64,000 nucleotides of DNA from an uncultured Pseudorhodobacter sp. (GTDB taxonomy: Bacteria; Pseudomonadota; Alphaproteobacteria; Rhodobacterales; Rhodobacteraceae). The stretch's first letter is position 1. Each line of letters begins with the position of its first letter. The notes beneath the pieces are model-generated. The model saw nothing but the letters and a program-made list of their open reading frames with translations. It searched no databases and was not told the origin of the DNA. The stretch is from contig CAJXWJ010000004.1 of the NCBI GenBank assembly GCA_913062925.1, forward strand, positions 28,703-92,702, given 5' to 3'. Position numbers and translations under genes: made by a program. Positions 17,686-26,280 of this stretch are shown piece after piece.

Positions 17686-19287
17686 ATGACAGAATGGTGG
17701 CGCGGGTCGGTGACCTATCAGATTTATCCCCGCTCGTTTCAGGATGACAACGGCGATGGCGTCGGCGATTTGGCGGGCATCACCCGCAGGCTTGACCATA
17801 TCGCGGCCTTGGGCTGCGATGCGATTTGGCTTTCGCCGTTCTTTACCTCGCCGATGTTGGATATGGGCTATGATGTTGCCGATTACACCGATGTCGATCC
17901 GGTCTTTGGCACTTTGGCCGATTTCGACGCGCTGATCGCCCGCGCGCATGGCTTGGGGCTGAAGGTGATCATTGATCAGGTGATGAACCATTCGTCCGAC
18001 AAGCACCCCTTCTTTGAACAAAGCCGCAAAGATCGCAGCAACGACAAGGCCGATTGGTATATCTGGGCCGATCCGCGCCATGACGGCACGCCGCCCAACA
18101 ACTGGCTGTCGATCTTTGGCGGCCCGGCTTGGCAATGGGATGCGCGGCGCAAGCAATATTACATGCACAGCTTTTTAGCCCAGCAGCCCGAGTTCAACTT
18201 TCGCAATCCGGCGGTGCTTGACTATATGGAAAGCGTGCTGCGGTTTTGGTTGGATCGCGGCGTCGATGGCTTTCGCTTTGATACCGTGAACTTTTTCTAC
18301 AAAGACGGCATGCTGCGTGACGATCCCGCCGATTTCCGCAACAAATCCGAAGCCCCCGGCAACCCCTACGAAATGCAGTATCACCTGTTTTCCAAGAACC
18401 AACCCGAGAACCTGCTGTGGCTGGAACGCATCCGCGCCGTGCTTGACAGCTATGACGATCGCACCTCGGTGGGCGAGGTCGGGGAATCGCATCACGGCAT
18501 TCAGATCATGGGGCAATATACCGCGCCGGGGCGGCTGCATCAGTGCTATTCCTTCGAGATGTTTGGCAGCGACTATTCGGCAGGGCTGTTCCGCCGCAAG
18601 ATCGAAGAGTTCTTCACCGGCGCGCCGAATGGCTGGCCGATGTGGGCGTTTTCAAACCATGATGTGGTGCGGCAAACCTCGCGTTGGACGAAATATGGTA
18701 TCAGCCAAGACGCTTTGGCAGCCCAAGCCGGGGCCTTGCTGCTGTCGTTCCAAGGCTCGATCTGCCTTTGGCAGGGCGAGGAATTGGGCCAGACCGACAC
18801 CGTTTTGACGCTGGACGAGCTGACCGATCCGCAGGGCATCACCTTTTGGCCCGAACCCATCGGCCGCGACAACACCCGCACGCCGATGGTTTGGGACGGC
18901 TCGGCGCAGGGCGGATTTACCAGCGGCACGCCTTGGCTGCCGGTGAAAGCGCCACAGCTTGCGCGCAATGTCGCGGCGCAGGCGGGCGTTGCGGGCTCAG
19001 TGCTGGAAAGCTATCGCGCGATGCTGGCGTTTCGGCGGCAAACCGAAGCGCTACGCCTTGGCGCGACGCGGTTTTTTGATCTGCCCGAACCGATCTTGGC
19101 CTTTGCGCGCGGCGAAGATCTGCTTTGCGTCTTTAACCTTTCGCCCACTGCGCTGGAGATCAACGCTTTGGGGTTGGGCGCAGCCATTGGCCCCGCAGCG
19201 GGGGTGGTGCATTCGGACGGCAAGCTCCAGCTTGGCCCGAATGCCTATGGTTTCTTCACCGGCGCAAGCAGCGCTGTCTTAGGGTAG
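17686..19287 (+). CDS. GH13 alpha-glucosidase
   Basis: A 533-residue cytoplasmic-type alpha-glucosidase hydrolysing alpha-linked glucosides such as maltose or sucrose. The GH13 conserved regions are present in order: D-Q-V-M-N-H-S-S-D near 102, the nucleophile Asp in G-F-R-F-D-T-V-N near 199, the acid/base Glu in S-V-G-E-V-G-E near 263, and F-S-N-H-D-V-V-R near 323. The start S-V-T-Y-Q-I-Y-P-R-S-F is also typical. The ATG at 17686 follows GGGAG. The same frame is open far upstream to 16516, but that part is antisense to the MFS gene and reads as Arg/Gln-rich nonsense. Its 3' end overlaps the convergent GH42 gene by 9 nt. Confidence 0.93.
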   Translation: MTEWWRGSVTYQIYPRSFQDDNGDGVGDLAGITRRLDHIAALGCDAIWLSPFFTSPMLDMGYDVADYTDVDPVFGTLADFDALIARAHGLGLKVIIDQVMNHSSDKHPFFEQSRKDRSNDKADWYIWADPRHDGTPPNNWLSIFGGPAWQWDARRKQYYMHSFLAQQPEFNFRNPAVLDYMESVLRFWLDRGVDGFRFDTVNFFYKDGMLRDDPADFRNKSEAPGNPYEMQYHLFSKNQPENLLWLERIRAVLDSYDDRTSVGEVGESHHGIQIMGQYTAPGRLHQCYSFEMFGSDYSAGLFRRKIEEFFTGAPNGWPMWAFSNHDVVRQTSRWTKYGISQDALAAQAGALLLSFQGSICLWQGEELGQTDTVLTLDELTDPQGITFWPEPIGRDNTRTPMVWDGSAQGGFTSGTPWLPVKAPQLARNVAAQAGVAGSVLESYRAMLAFRRQTEALRLGATRFFDLPEPILAFARGEDLLCVFNLSPTALEINALGLGAAIGPAAGVVHSDGKLQLGPNAYGFFTGASSAVLG

Positions 19288-21183
19288 CTTTTGCCAAAGA
19301 ACGCCGGCGGCAGGAATGATCTTGCCGCCCCACTCGACCTCTACCGCATTGTAATTGAACAAGAACTGATGCGTTTCGGTATCGCGGCGGCGCAGCCCCT
19401 CGGGCAGAGGATCGGTTTCGATGCCCGCCTTATGACACAGCTGCTGCAAGATCCGCGACAGCGCGGCCTCATCCGGCCAACCGGCCAAATACTGCAATCC
19501 CCGCGCCGCAATCAGCGCCGGCCAGCCATCGGTTGTGGTTTCCAGTACCTGCGCCGAGGTCTCGATCTTTTCGCGCCAATGCAGGAAATTGCCGCCAAGG
19601 GTTAACGGCACCGGCACATCCGGCGGCAGGCTTTCCACCCGCGCCACGGTCGCCTTCAGATTCGGCAGATTGGGCGGCAGCGGCAAAGGAATCGCGAAAT
19701 CTGCGGTCTTGGAATTGCTGCGCGGGCCGATCAGGCTTTGGCCCTGATGCACCGCCAAAGCCGCAAGCAAGGGTTGCGACATCGTCGCGACCCCCGGAGC
19801 CAGCACAATCGGATAGGCCGACAGATCGGCGGTATCGGGCGGCAAAATATCAACATTCAACCCCAGCCTGCGCAAACCCCGATAGGTTTCAAACACTTGG
19901 CGGAAATAGCTGTAATCGCGGCCCTGCGGCTGCGTCTCCCAAGCCCAGGCCGAGGCATAGTCAAACACCAGCCCCACTTGGGCGCGGGCGGTGCCAACGT
20001 CGGGCATCTGCGCCAGTTCTTGGGCGACCTGCCCGGCCTCGTGATAGGCGGGGGCGGCGACGGAATCGGGGCGCAACATGCCCGCGTGCATCTGTTCTTG
20101 CGCAAAGGGCGCTTGACGCCAGCGGAAATAGCACACCGCCTCGGCACCATGGGCAAAGGCCTCCCAAGCCCAAAGCCGCGCCATGCCGGGCAAGGGGTCG
20201 GGGTTCCACGGCGCCCAGTTCACGGGGCCCGGCTGCTGCTCCATCACCCACCAGCGGCCACGGCCAACGGCGCGATAAAGGTCGTGGTGAAAGGCCTGAA
20301 AATCAGGATCGCCTTGGCGCACAAAGCGGTGCTTATGCGCGGGCGTCGCGGCCAGCCTGTCGGACAAAAACCCCAGCGGATAGGCATCCCAAGCGGCAAT
20401 ATCCAGATCGGCGCCCACATCAAAATGATCGAAATCGGTGATCTGGCCCATGTAGTTATGGCTGATCGGCGCCGTGCTATGTTTGCGCAAAATCTCGACC
20501 TGCAAGCGGTTAAAGCTTACGACCTCATCGCTGGCAAAGCGGCGATGCGCCATGACATGCGCGGGGTTTGCTTCGGTCACGGTCAGGTTTGGCAGCGCAA
20601 TCTCGTCAAAGCTGGCATAATCCATCGACCAGAACACATTGCCCCAAGCACGATTAAGCGCCTGAGGCGATTGATATTTCTGCGCGCACCAGTCGCGAAA
20701 GGCCTGCGTGGCCGCCTGCGAATACGACAGCACCGTGTCATGGCAGGCATATTCGTTATCGGTCTGCCACGCCGCAACATGGCGGTTCTTGCCATAGCGT
20801 TCCGCCATCGCGGTGACGATGCGCGCGCATTCAGCACGATAGGGGCGGTGGCTAAAGCAATAGTGCCGGCGCGAGCCAAAGCCGCGCGGCTTGCCGTCAC
20901 GGTCCAGCGCGATCATATCGGGATATTTGTTCAGCATCCAACGCGGCGGCGTCGCGGTCGGCGTGCCCAGCACAACCTTCAGCCCCGCAGCCCCCAGCGT
21001 TTCAATCGCGCGGTCCAGCCAGCCCCAATCATAGCTTGCCTCGACAGGCTCCATCAGCCCCCAGGCAAATTCACCGATCCGCACCCAAGTCAGCCCAAGT
21101 GCCGCCATCCGCGCGGCATCTTCGGCCCATTGTGCTTCGGGCCAATGTTCGGGGTAATAGCAGACGCCAAGGCTTCGTTTCAT
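19279..21183 (-). CDS. GH42 beta-galactosidase
   Basis: Hydrolyses terminal beta-galactosides. The protein is 634 residues with the GH42 three-domain layout. The catalytic TIM barrel (about 1-380) starts G-V-C-Y-Y-P-E-H-W, the acid/base Glu lies in W-Q-T-D-N-E-Y-A-C-H near 144, and the nucleophile Glu in V-M-E-Q-Q-P-G near 305. A trimerisation domain (about 390-590) and a small C-terminal domain follow. There is no signal peptide, so the substrate must be imported. The start overlaps the stop of the upstream lactonase gene (ATGA). It is the last gene of the dgoK-dgoA-lactonase-bgal operon. Confidence 0.94.
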   Translation of the reverse strand: MKRSLGVCYYPEHWPEAQWAEDAARMAALGLTWVRIGEFAWGLMEPVEASYDWGWLDRAIETLGAAGLKVVLGTPTATPPRWMLNKYPDMIALDRDGKPRGFGSRRHYCFSHRPYRAECARIVTAMAERYGKNRHVAAWQTDNEYACHDTVLSYSQAATQAFRDWCAQKYQSPQALNRAWGNVFWSMDYASFDEIALPNLTVTEANPAHVMAHRRFASDEVVSFNRLQVEILRKHSTAPISHNYMGQITDFDHFDVGADLDIAAWDAYPLGFLSDRLAATPAHKHRFVRQGDPDFQAFHHDLYRAVGRGRWWVMEQQPGPVNWAPWNPDPLPGMARLWAWEAFAHGAEAVCYFRWRQAPFAQEQMHAGMLRPDSVAAPAYHEAGQVAQELAQMPDVGTARAQVGLVFDYASAWAWETQPQGRDYSYFRQVFETYRGLRRLGLNVDILPPDTADLSAYPIVLAPGVATMSQPLLAALAVHQGQSLIGPRSNSKTADFAIPLPLPPNLPNLKATVARVESLPPDVPVPLTLGGNFLHWREKIETSAQVLETTTDGWPALIAARGLQYLAGWPDEAALSRILQQLCHKAGIETDPLPEGLRRRDTETHQFLFNYNAVEVEWGGKIIPAAGVLWQKLP

Positions 21184-22022
21184 AATATGACCTGATGTTC
21201 GGTTTGACCTAAAGTTATGCTATCACTGCAAAAAACTTTGCCCGCGTCGGGATGCGCGGCAAGCTGATCTGGCGACATGCCTTGGCGCGCGGTGGTGCAA
21301 AACAACCGCTCGCCTGCAAAAGCGGGGCAAGAGCTGTGCGGCGCGCCGATCGCAACCGCGCGCAAAAAGCGGCCATCGGGGCCATAGGCCGCCACCCGCC
21401 CCGCGCCCCATTGCGCCAGCCACAATACCCCCGCCGCATCGACAACCGCGCCGTCCGGATGCAGCCCCTCGGCGCGAAGATCCAAAAACACCTTTGGCGC
21501 GGCACTGGGCCAGCCATTGGCATCCAGCGCGACCTTCATCACACAAGAGGTCACCGTATCGCAGAAATGCGCAAAATCGCCCTGCGGTGGAAAGCAGATC
21601 GCATTTGGAATCGTCAGATCGGCATAAATCTGGCGGACCTCGCCGCGATAATAGCGGTAGATCGCGCCCTGCCCCGGCTGGGCTTGCTTGCCCATGGTGC
21701 CAAACCAAAACCCACCCAAAGGATCGGCGCGACCATCGTTTGACCTTGTGTCTGGGCGGTCAGCCTCGACCGCGCGATAGGGTGTCAGCACGCCGGTTTC
21801 GATATCAAACAGCGACAGCCCGTCTTCGCCCGCGATCAGCAAGCGGTCATGGTCGATCCAGCCTGCGGCCGAAACCATCTGGGCAAAGCCCCAGTCACGC
21901 GGGCCGTTTGCATCAACCGACAGCAGCTTGCGGTTCAGAATATCAAACCAAAACAACTGCTTGCGCAGGGGATGCCACAAAGGGCCTTCGCCCAGATCAC
22001 AGGGGCGGGCATCAAAGATCAT
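21180..22022 (-). CDS. SMP-30/gluconolactonase family protein, probable galactonolactonase
   Basis: A 280-residue six-bladed propeller hydrolase. Metal-binding positions fit the family: Glu in L-G-E-G-P-L-W (about 12), Asn/Asp in R-S-N-D-G-R-A-D (about 94-99), Asn in T-I-P-N-A-I-C-F, and Asp in [10 protein letters not shown]. The family opens sugar lactones to aldonic acids. Lying between dgoA and a beta-galactosidase, D-galactono-1,4-lactone is the likely substrate (inference from context). Both ends overlap neighbours by the ATGA arrangement (22019-22022 and 21180-21183), so expression is tightly coupled with both. Confidence 0.88.
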   Translation of the reverse strand: MIFDARPCDLGEGPLWHPLRKQLFWFDILNRKLLSVDANGPRDWGFAQMVSAAGWIDHDRLLIAGEDGLSLFDIETGVLTPYRAVEADRPDTRSNDGRADPLGGFWFGTMGKQAQPGQGAIYRYYRGEVRQIYADLTIPNAICFPPQGDFAHFCDTVTSCVMKVALDANGWPSAAPKVFLDLRAEGLHPDGAVVDAAGVLWLAQWGAGRVAAYGPDGRFLRAVAIGAPHSSCPAFAGERLFCTTARQGMSPDQLAAHPDAGKVFCSDSITLGQTEHQVIL

Positions 22023-22621
22023 AGCGCTGCATCATAGGCTGCGACGATTGTGCGGGCGCGGGCGGCAACCTCGGCTGCACTCAGGCCGGGGGTGTAAAGC
22101 GCGGTGCCAATGCCAAAGCCGGTGGCGCCTGCCTTGATCCATTCGGCAAAGTTGCTGGCCCCGGCACCGCCGACGGCAAAAACCTCGCAGGTTTTTGGCA
22201 GCACGGCGCGGATCGCCTTGACGCCCTCGGGGCCGATCAGCGTGGCGGGAAAAATTTTCAGCCCATCCGCGCCCGCTTGCAGGGCCGCGAAACATTCGGT
22301 TGGCGTCATCACCCCCGGCCAGCTTTGCAGGCCCGCGGCCTTGGTGGCGGCAATAACCGCGGGGTCGCAATTGGGCGAGACGATCAGCTTGCCGCCGGCA
22401 GTGGCGACATCAGCGACGTTTTGCAGCGTCAGCACCGTGCCCGCCCCGATCAGCGCGTGGCCGCCAAAGGCCTGCGCCATGGCGGCAATCGTCACCAAAG
22501 GTTCGGGCGAGTTCAGCGGCACCTCGATGCGGTCGATGCCCGCATCAATCAGGGCCTCGCAAATCGGCAGGGCTTCGGCTGTGGTGATACCGCGAAGAAT
22601 GGCAATCAAAGGGCGGGACAT
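22019..22621 (-). CDS. dgoA: 2-dehydro-3-deoxy-6-phosphogalactonate aldolase
   Basis: A class I aldolase splitting 2-keto-3-deoxy-6-phosphogalactonate into pyruvate and glyceraldehyde-3-phosphate. The protein is 200 residues, as for stand-alone KDPGal aldolases. It shows A-I-L-R-G-I near residue 8, the Glu in I-E-V-P-L-N-S-P near 34, G-A-G-T-V-L near 60, and the Schiff-base Lys in G-L-K-I-F-P-A near 122. The L-N-S-P variant (rather than the T-x-R-T of KDPG aldolase) and the adjacent 2-keto-3-deoxygalactonate kinase both favour the galactonate enzyme. The start follows AAAGG and lies 11 nt after the dgoK stop. Confidence 0.92.
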   Translation of the reverse strand: MSRPLIAILRGITTAEALPICEALIDAGIDRIEVPLNSPEPLVTIAAMAQAFGGHALIGAGTVLTLQNVADVATAGGKLIVSPNCDPAVIAATKAAGLQSWPGVMTPTECFAALQAGADGLKIFPATLIGPEGVKAIRAVLPKTCEVFAVGGAGASNFAEWIKAGATGFGIGTALYTPGLSAAEVAARARTIVAAYDAAL

Positions 22622-22632
22622 GGATCAGACCT

Positions 22633-23517
22633 TTACAAAAGACCGCGCGCAAGCGCGAGGCCAGAGAGGGTGCAAGCGGTGGCGTCAAGGGTTTCAGGCT
22701 GCAAGCCTTGGGCGGCCAGCGCGCGGGCATAGGGGCTGCAAAGCTGGGGCGCGCCGATCAGCACCACCCGCTGGCCCAGCCAATAGGGTTTCGCCGCCGC
22801 AAGTTCGATGCCGATCAACAGGCCAGACAGCCGCGCAAAGGCAAGCTCTGGCGACAGGTTTTCCAGCAAAGCTTCGGCGCGCAGGCTGAACAGCCGCGCG
22901 GCAATCTTTTCGGGCCGCGACAGCGCTTGTGACAGCGCCGCGTCAAAGGCGGCATCGTCCCAGCCCTCGGCGATACCGTGGCGCAGAACCGAGTGTTGCC
23001 GCAGCAGCGCAAAGATCTCGCCGGTCATAAAGCTTTGAAAACTCACCACTTCGCCAGCCGAGACATGCACCCATTTGCTATGGGTGCCAGGCAGGCACAG
23101 GATGCCGTCAAAATCGCGCAGCAGGGTTAGCGCCCCGGCAATCTGGGTTTCTTCGCCGCGCATCACATCGGCAGGCGCGGTTTGCTTAAGCCCCGAAACC
23201 AGACGCACACGCAGACGCGGGTCTTGGGTTGGCACCGCGATCAACTGCCCCGCGGCCACCGGCGCGCAGGGCACCGCGCGATAGGGCGCCTCTAGCCAGC
23301 CTTGCCGCGCGCCGACCATGCCGCAGGCAATCACCGGCATCGACCCCGCGCCCAACCAAGGCGCAATCAGGCCCAGCAGCGCAGGTTCAAAATCGGCAGG
23401 GGCAAGCTGGCCCATGCCCAGCGCAGCGCTGGCCTCGGCCTGCACGCCATCAGGCCCCATCGCCCAAGCCCGCAGGTTCGAGGTGCCCCAATCAACAGCG
23501 ATCCAATCCGGTTTCAT
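22633..23517 (-). CDS. dgoK: 2-dehydro-3-deoxygalactonokinase
   Basis: Phosphorylates 2-keto-3-deoxygalactonate at O6 with ATP. The protein is 294 residues. The N-terminal phosphate loop I-A-V-D-W-G-T-S-N-L-R is near residues 6-16, G-M-V-G-A-R-Q-G-W is near 66, and C-L-P-G-T-H-S-K-W-V is near 145; all are typical of the DgoK family (actin-like ATPase fold). The ATG at 23517 begins the conserved core; the frame stays open to 23577. It is the first gene of the operon that continues with dgoA, lactonase and GH42 beta-galactosidase. Galactose dehydrogenase and galactonate dehydratase, needed to complete the route, are not in the window. Confidence 0.92.
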   Translation of the reverse strand: MKPDWIAVDWGTSNLRAWAMGPDGVQAEASAALGMGQLAPADFEPALLGLIAPWLGAGSMPVIACGMVGARQGWLEAPYRAVPCAPVAAGQLIAVPTQDPRLRVRLVSGLKQTAPADVMRGEETQIAGALTLLRDFDGILCLPGTHSKWVHVSAGEVVSFQSFMTGEIFALLRQHSVLRHGIAEGWDDAAFDAALSQALSRPEKIAARLFSLRAEALLENLSPELAFARLSGLLIGIELAAAKPYWLGQRVVLIGAPQLCSPYARALAAQGLQPETLDATACTLSGLALARGLL

Positions 23518-23588
23518 CACAGTGCAGCTTCCAGCCTTATTGCCGCCCAAGGGGCCATGGTTTCGCGCGCAACGCAAGCGGATTGGCG

Positions 23589-24509
23589 CTAAACTCTGCC
23601 GCCGTCTTCGTCTGCAAACCGCTTTTCGCCGCGCGCCCGTGCCAGATCCAACTGCCGCTGACGCTCGCGAAAGCGGTCACGGTCCGATTGCGAATATTCG
23701 CCAACGCAGTGCGGACAGCAGGCGCCGCGCTCGTAAGACGGATGCTGCTTATCCGCCGCCGAGATTGGCCTGCGGCAGGCGTGGCAGCTGTCGTAATCGC
23801 CCGGCACCAGCCCGTGGCCCACCGAAACACGGCCATCAAAGACATAGCATTCGCCCTGCCATTTTGACGCCTCGGCCGGCACCTCTTCCAGATATTTCAG
23901 AATGCCGCCCTTCAGGTGGTAAACCTCGTTCACCCCCTGCCCCAACAAAAAGTTGGTGGATTTTTCGCAGCGAATGCCGCCGGTGCAAAACATCGCCACC
24001 CGCTTGCCGCGAAAGGCCTCGCGGTTGTCTTCCCACCATTTGGGAAACTCGCGAAAGGTTCGGATGTCGGGATCAACCGCGCCTTCAAAGGTGCCGATGC
24101 CCACCTCGTAATCGTTGCGGGTGTCGATCAAGACCACATCGGGCTGATTGATCAGATCGTTCCAATCGCTGGGCGCAACATAGGACCCCACGCGCGCGAT
24201 TGGGTCAACATTGGGCTGGCCCATGGTGACGATCTCGCGCTTAAGCTTGACCTTCATGCGGCTAAAGGGCGGCGTTTCGGCAAAGGATTCCTTATGCTCT
24301 AGCGCCGCACAGCCTGGCAGGCTGCGCAGGTGCAAAAGCACCGCGTCAACGCCGTCGCGGCTGCCCGCGATGGTGCCATTCACCCCTTCTTGCGCCATCA
24401 AAAGCGAGCCCTTGACGCCATGCTGCGCGCAAAGCGCCATCAACGGCGGGCGCAGCGCGTCGGGGTCGTCAAAGCGGGTAAAGTGATAAAGGGCGGCAAC
24501 GATGATCAT
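23589..24509 (-). CDS. trhO: tRNA uridine(34) hydroxylase TrhO (rhodanese domain)
   Basis: Uses O2 to hydroxylate U34 of certain tRNAs, the first step towards 5-(carboxy)methoxyuridine. The protein is 306 residues. The N-terminal acylphosphatase-like domain has Q-E-G-V-N-G-T-I near 40. A rhodanese domain follows, with V-L-I-D-T-R-N-D-Y-E-V-G near 125 and the active Cys in F-C-T-G-G-I-R-C-E-K-S near 172-180. The C-terminal part carries C-H-A-C and C-C-P-H-C cysteine pairs. This matches YceA/TrhO, not a sulphur-transfer rhodanese. Its start has only a weak ribosome binding site. It lies 36 nt after an SDR gene on the same strand. Confidence 0.94.
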   Translation of the reverse strand: MIIVAALYHFTRFDDPDALRPPLMALCAQHGVKGSLLMAQEGVNGTIAGSRDGVDAVLLHLRSLPGCAALEHKESFAETPPFSRMKVKLKREIVTMGQPNVDPIARVGSYVAPSDWNDLINQPDVVLIDTRNDYEVGIGTFEGAVDPDIRTFREFPKWWEDNREAFRGKRVAMFCTGGIRCEKSTNFLLGQGVNEVYHLKGGILKYLEEVPAEASKWQGECYVFDGRVSVGHGLVPGDYDSCHACRRPISAADKQHPSYERGACCPHCVGEYSQSDRDRFRERQRQLDLARARGEKRFADEDGGRV

Positions 24510-24545
24510 GGCATATCTTTACTGCGCAGCAGCGCTTGGGGCAAG

Positions 24546-25544
24546 TTACGGAAGAAAGGCGGCATCTTCGGCGGCATAGTCGAAGGCGTCATAGCCATAG
24601 GCCGCAAAGGCGGGGAAATCAATTTCCCAAGTTGCCGACCGGCTGGCAAGCCAAGCGGTATAGTCGGGCATCAGGCTTTCATAGCTTGGCCCGCCGTCCC
24701 ACCCCAAGCCCCTTGCCCGCGCGGTAGACAGCCGCACCGGGTTTTCGCAGCTGAACGGGGTGTAGCCGACCTGCCACTCGGCCTCGGGCAGATCATCTGC
24801 CGAAATCAGGTCGGCTTGGTGGCCCATCGCCTCGAACACCGCATGGCCGATCTGCGCCACGGTCAGCGGTTGCGGGTCTGCCACATTGAACAGCCCGCAA
24901 TGCCCGCCTTCAAAGCAAAACGCCGCCAGCGAGGCGATGCCCGCAGCCGAGCTGGTGTGAAACACATTGCGGCCCTGATCGACCAAGGGCACGCGGGCGC
25001 GGCCATCCAAGGCGCGTTTGACAAACCACCACTCGCGCGGGTGGCGCGCGCCGATGCCATAAATCGCCCCCGCCCGCAGGATCGTGGTTTTGCTTTGCAG
25101 CATCGCCAGCTCCATCGCGACCTTGCCCGAGGAATAGCCATCGCCTGCCGCCACCGTCATCTGCGCTTCAGTGATCAGCCGCGGAAAACGCGGAAATCCG
25201 GTCTCGCCCGAGGATTCAAAGCTGCGGCCCTGCGCATCTGCATAGACCGAAGCGGTCGAGATCACGCAAAACTGCCCGACATCGCTGGCGGCTTGCAGCA
25301 GATCTGCGGCCTCGCTGGCATCCATCGCCATCGGGTCAAACACCGCGTCATAGCCGCCACTGGCCTGAATGGTGGCCGCGCGCGAAGCCGCCATCGGCAC
25401 CGCGCGGGCAAGGGGTGCCAGCGCATCCGGCAAATCGCGCCCCGCACGGGTGACCGCATCCACCTGCCAGCCGCGTTCGGCCAGCAAAGGCACCAAGGCC
25501 CGCGCCATCTGCCCCGAGGCCCCAAAGACCAAAGCCTTGCTCAT
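24546..25544 (-). CDS. NAD-dependent epimerase/dehydratase family protein (SDR)
   Basis: A 332-residue extended short-chain dehydrogenase-like protein. The Rossmann glycine motif is G-A-S-G-Q-M-A at residues 8-14. The active Ser/Thr region is V-I-S-T-A-S-V-Y-A near 94, and the catalytic Tyr-Lys pair is in Y-S-S-G-K-V-A-M-E near 136-140. The C-terminal region (about 230-332) resembles sugar-nucleotide epimerases but is divergent, with many aromatic residues at the very end. The substrate is unknown. Its ATG follows GGAAAG. It probably shares a transcript with trhO, 36 nt downstream; no functional link is evident. Confidence 0.8.
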   Translation of the reverse strand: MSKALVFGASGQMARALVPLLAERGWQVDAVTRAGRDLPDALAPLARAVPMAASRAATIQASGGYDAVFDPMAMDASEAADLLQAASDVGQFCVISTASVYADAQGRSFESSGETGFPRFPRLITEAQMTVAAGDGYSSGKVAMELAMLQSKTTILRAGAIYGIGARHPREWWFVKRALDGRARVPLVDQGRNVFHTSSAAGIASLAAFCFEGGHCGLFNVADPQPLTVAQIGHAVFEAMGHQADLISADDLPEAEWQVGYTPFSCENPVRLSTARARGLGWDGGPSYESLMPDYTAWLASRSATWEIDFPAFAAYGYDAFDYAAEDAAFLP

Positions 25545-25616
25545 GCTTGCACTTTCCGTTGACCCGCTGCAGTGCGACCCTTACGCAATATCTGTGTAAG
25601 ATTAAAGGAGATCGCC

Positions 25617-26225
25617 ATGCGCGCAGCCGATGAAGCCCTGATCGTGATCGACGTTCAGAACGATTTCTGCCCCAATGGCGCTTTGGCCGTGGCCGAGGGC
25701 GATGCGATCATCCCGCAGATCAACGCGCTGATGGCCGATTTTGCCTGCGTGGTGCTGACGCAAGACTGGCATCCGGCCGATCACAGCTCTTTTGCCGATA
25801 TGCATGCGGGGGCTGCGGCCTTTGGCCTGATCGAGATGCCCTATGGCCCACAAGTGCTTTGGCCGCGCCACTGCGTGCAGGGCAGCGCGGGCGCGGCCTT
25901 TCACCCCGATCTGCAAACTGACCCCGCGCAGCTGACCCTGCGCAAAGGCTTTCGCAGCGGGATCGACAGCTATTCGGCGTTTTTTGAAAATGACCATAAA
26001 ACCCCGACCGGACTGGAAGGTTATCTGCGTGCGCGCGGCATCGCCAAGCTGACGCTGGTTGGTCTTGCCACCGATTTTTGCGTTGCCTATTCCGCGCTGG
26101 ATGCCGCGGCCTTGGGCTTTGACGTCACAGTTCTGGCCAGCGCCTGCCGCGCGATTGACCTGAATGGATCTTTGGCCGCGCGCAAGCAGGCCTGTCTTGA
26201 GGCTGGGGTAAACTGGATCGAGTAA
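25617..26225 (+). CDS. pncA: Nicotinamidase
   Basis: Deamidates nicotinamide to nicotinate in NAD salvage. The product is a 202-residue isochorismatase-fold hydrolase. The catalytic triad is visible as Asp in V-I-D-V-Q-N-D-F near 11, Lys in T-L-R-K-G-F near 110, and Cys in A-T-D-F-C-V-A-Y near 152. The metal site is D-W-H-P-x-D-H near 51-57. The ATG at 25617 has a strong AAAGGAG. Downstream on the same strand come a membrane hybrid kinase and pncB, which takes the product nicotinate onward in the Preiss-Handler pathway. Confidence 0.94.
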   Translation: MRAADEALIVIDVQNDFCPNGALAVAEGDAIIPQINALMADFACVVLTQDWHPADHSSFADMHAGAAAFGLIEMPYGPQVLWPRHCVQGSAGAAFHPDLQTDPAQLTLRKGFRSGIDSYSAFFENDHKTPTGLEGYLRARGIAKLTLVGLATDFCVAYSALDAAALGFDVTVLASACRAIDLNGSLAARKQACLEAGVNWIE

Positions 26226-26280
26226 GCTTTGGCAGCAAACTTACCAGTGGTTAATAAATAGCCGCTAGGCTGAGGCTTAG

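Noticed and set aside
19738..21195. 485-codon frame antisense to the GH42 gene
   Set aside because: Compositional shadow; GH42 catalytic motifs are on the other strand.
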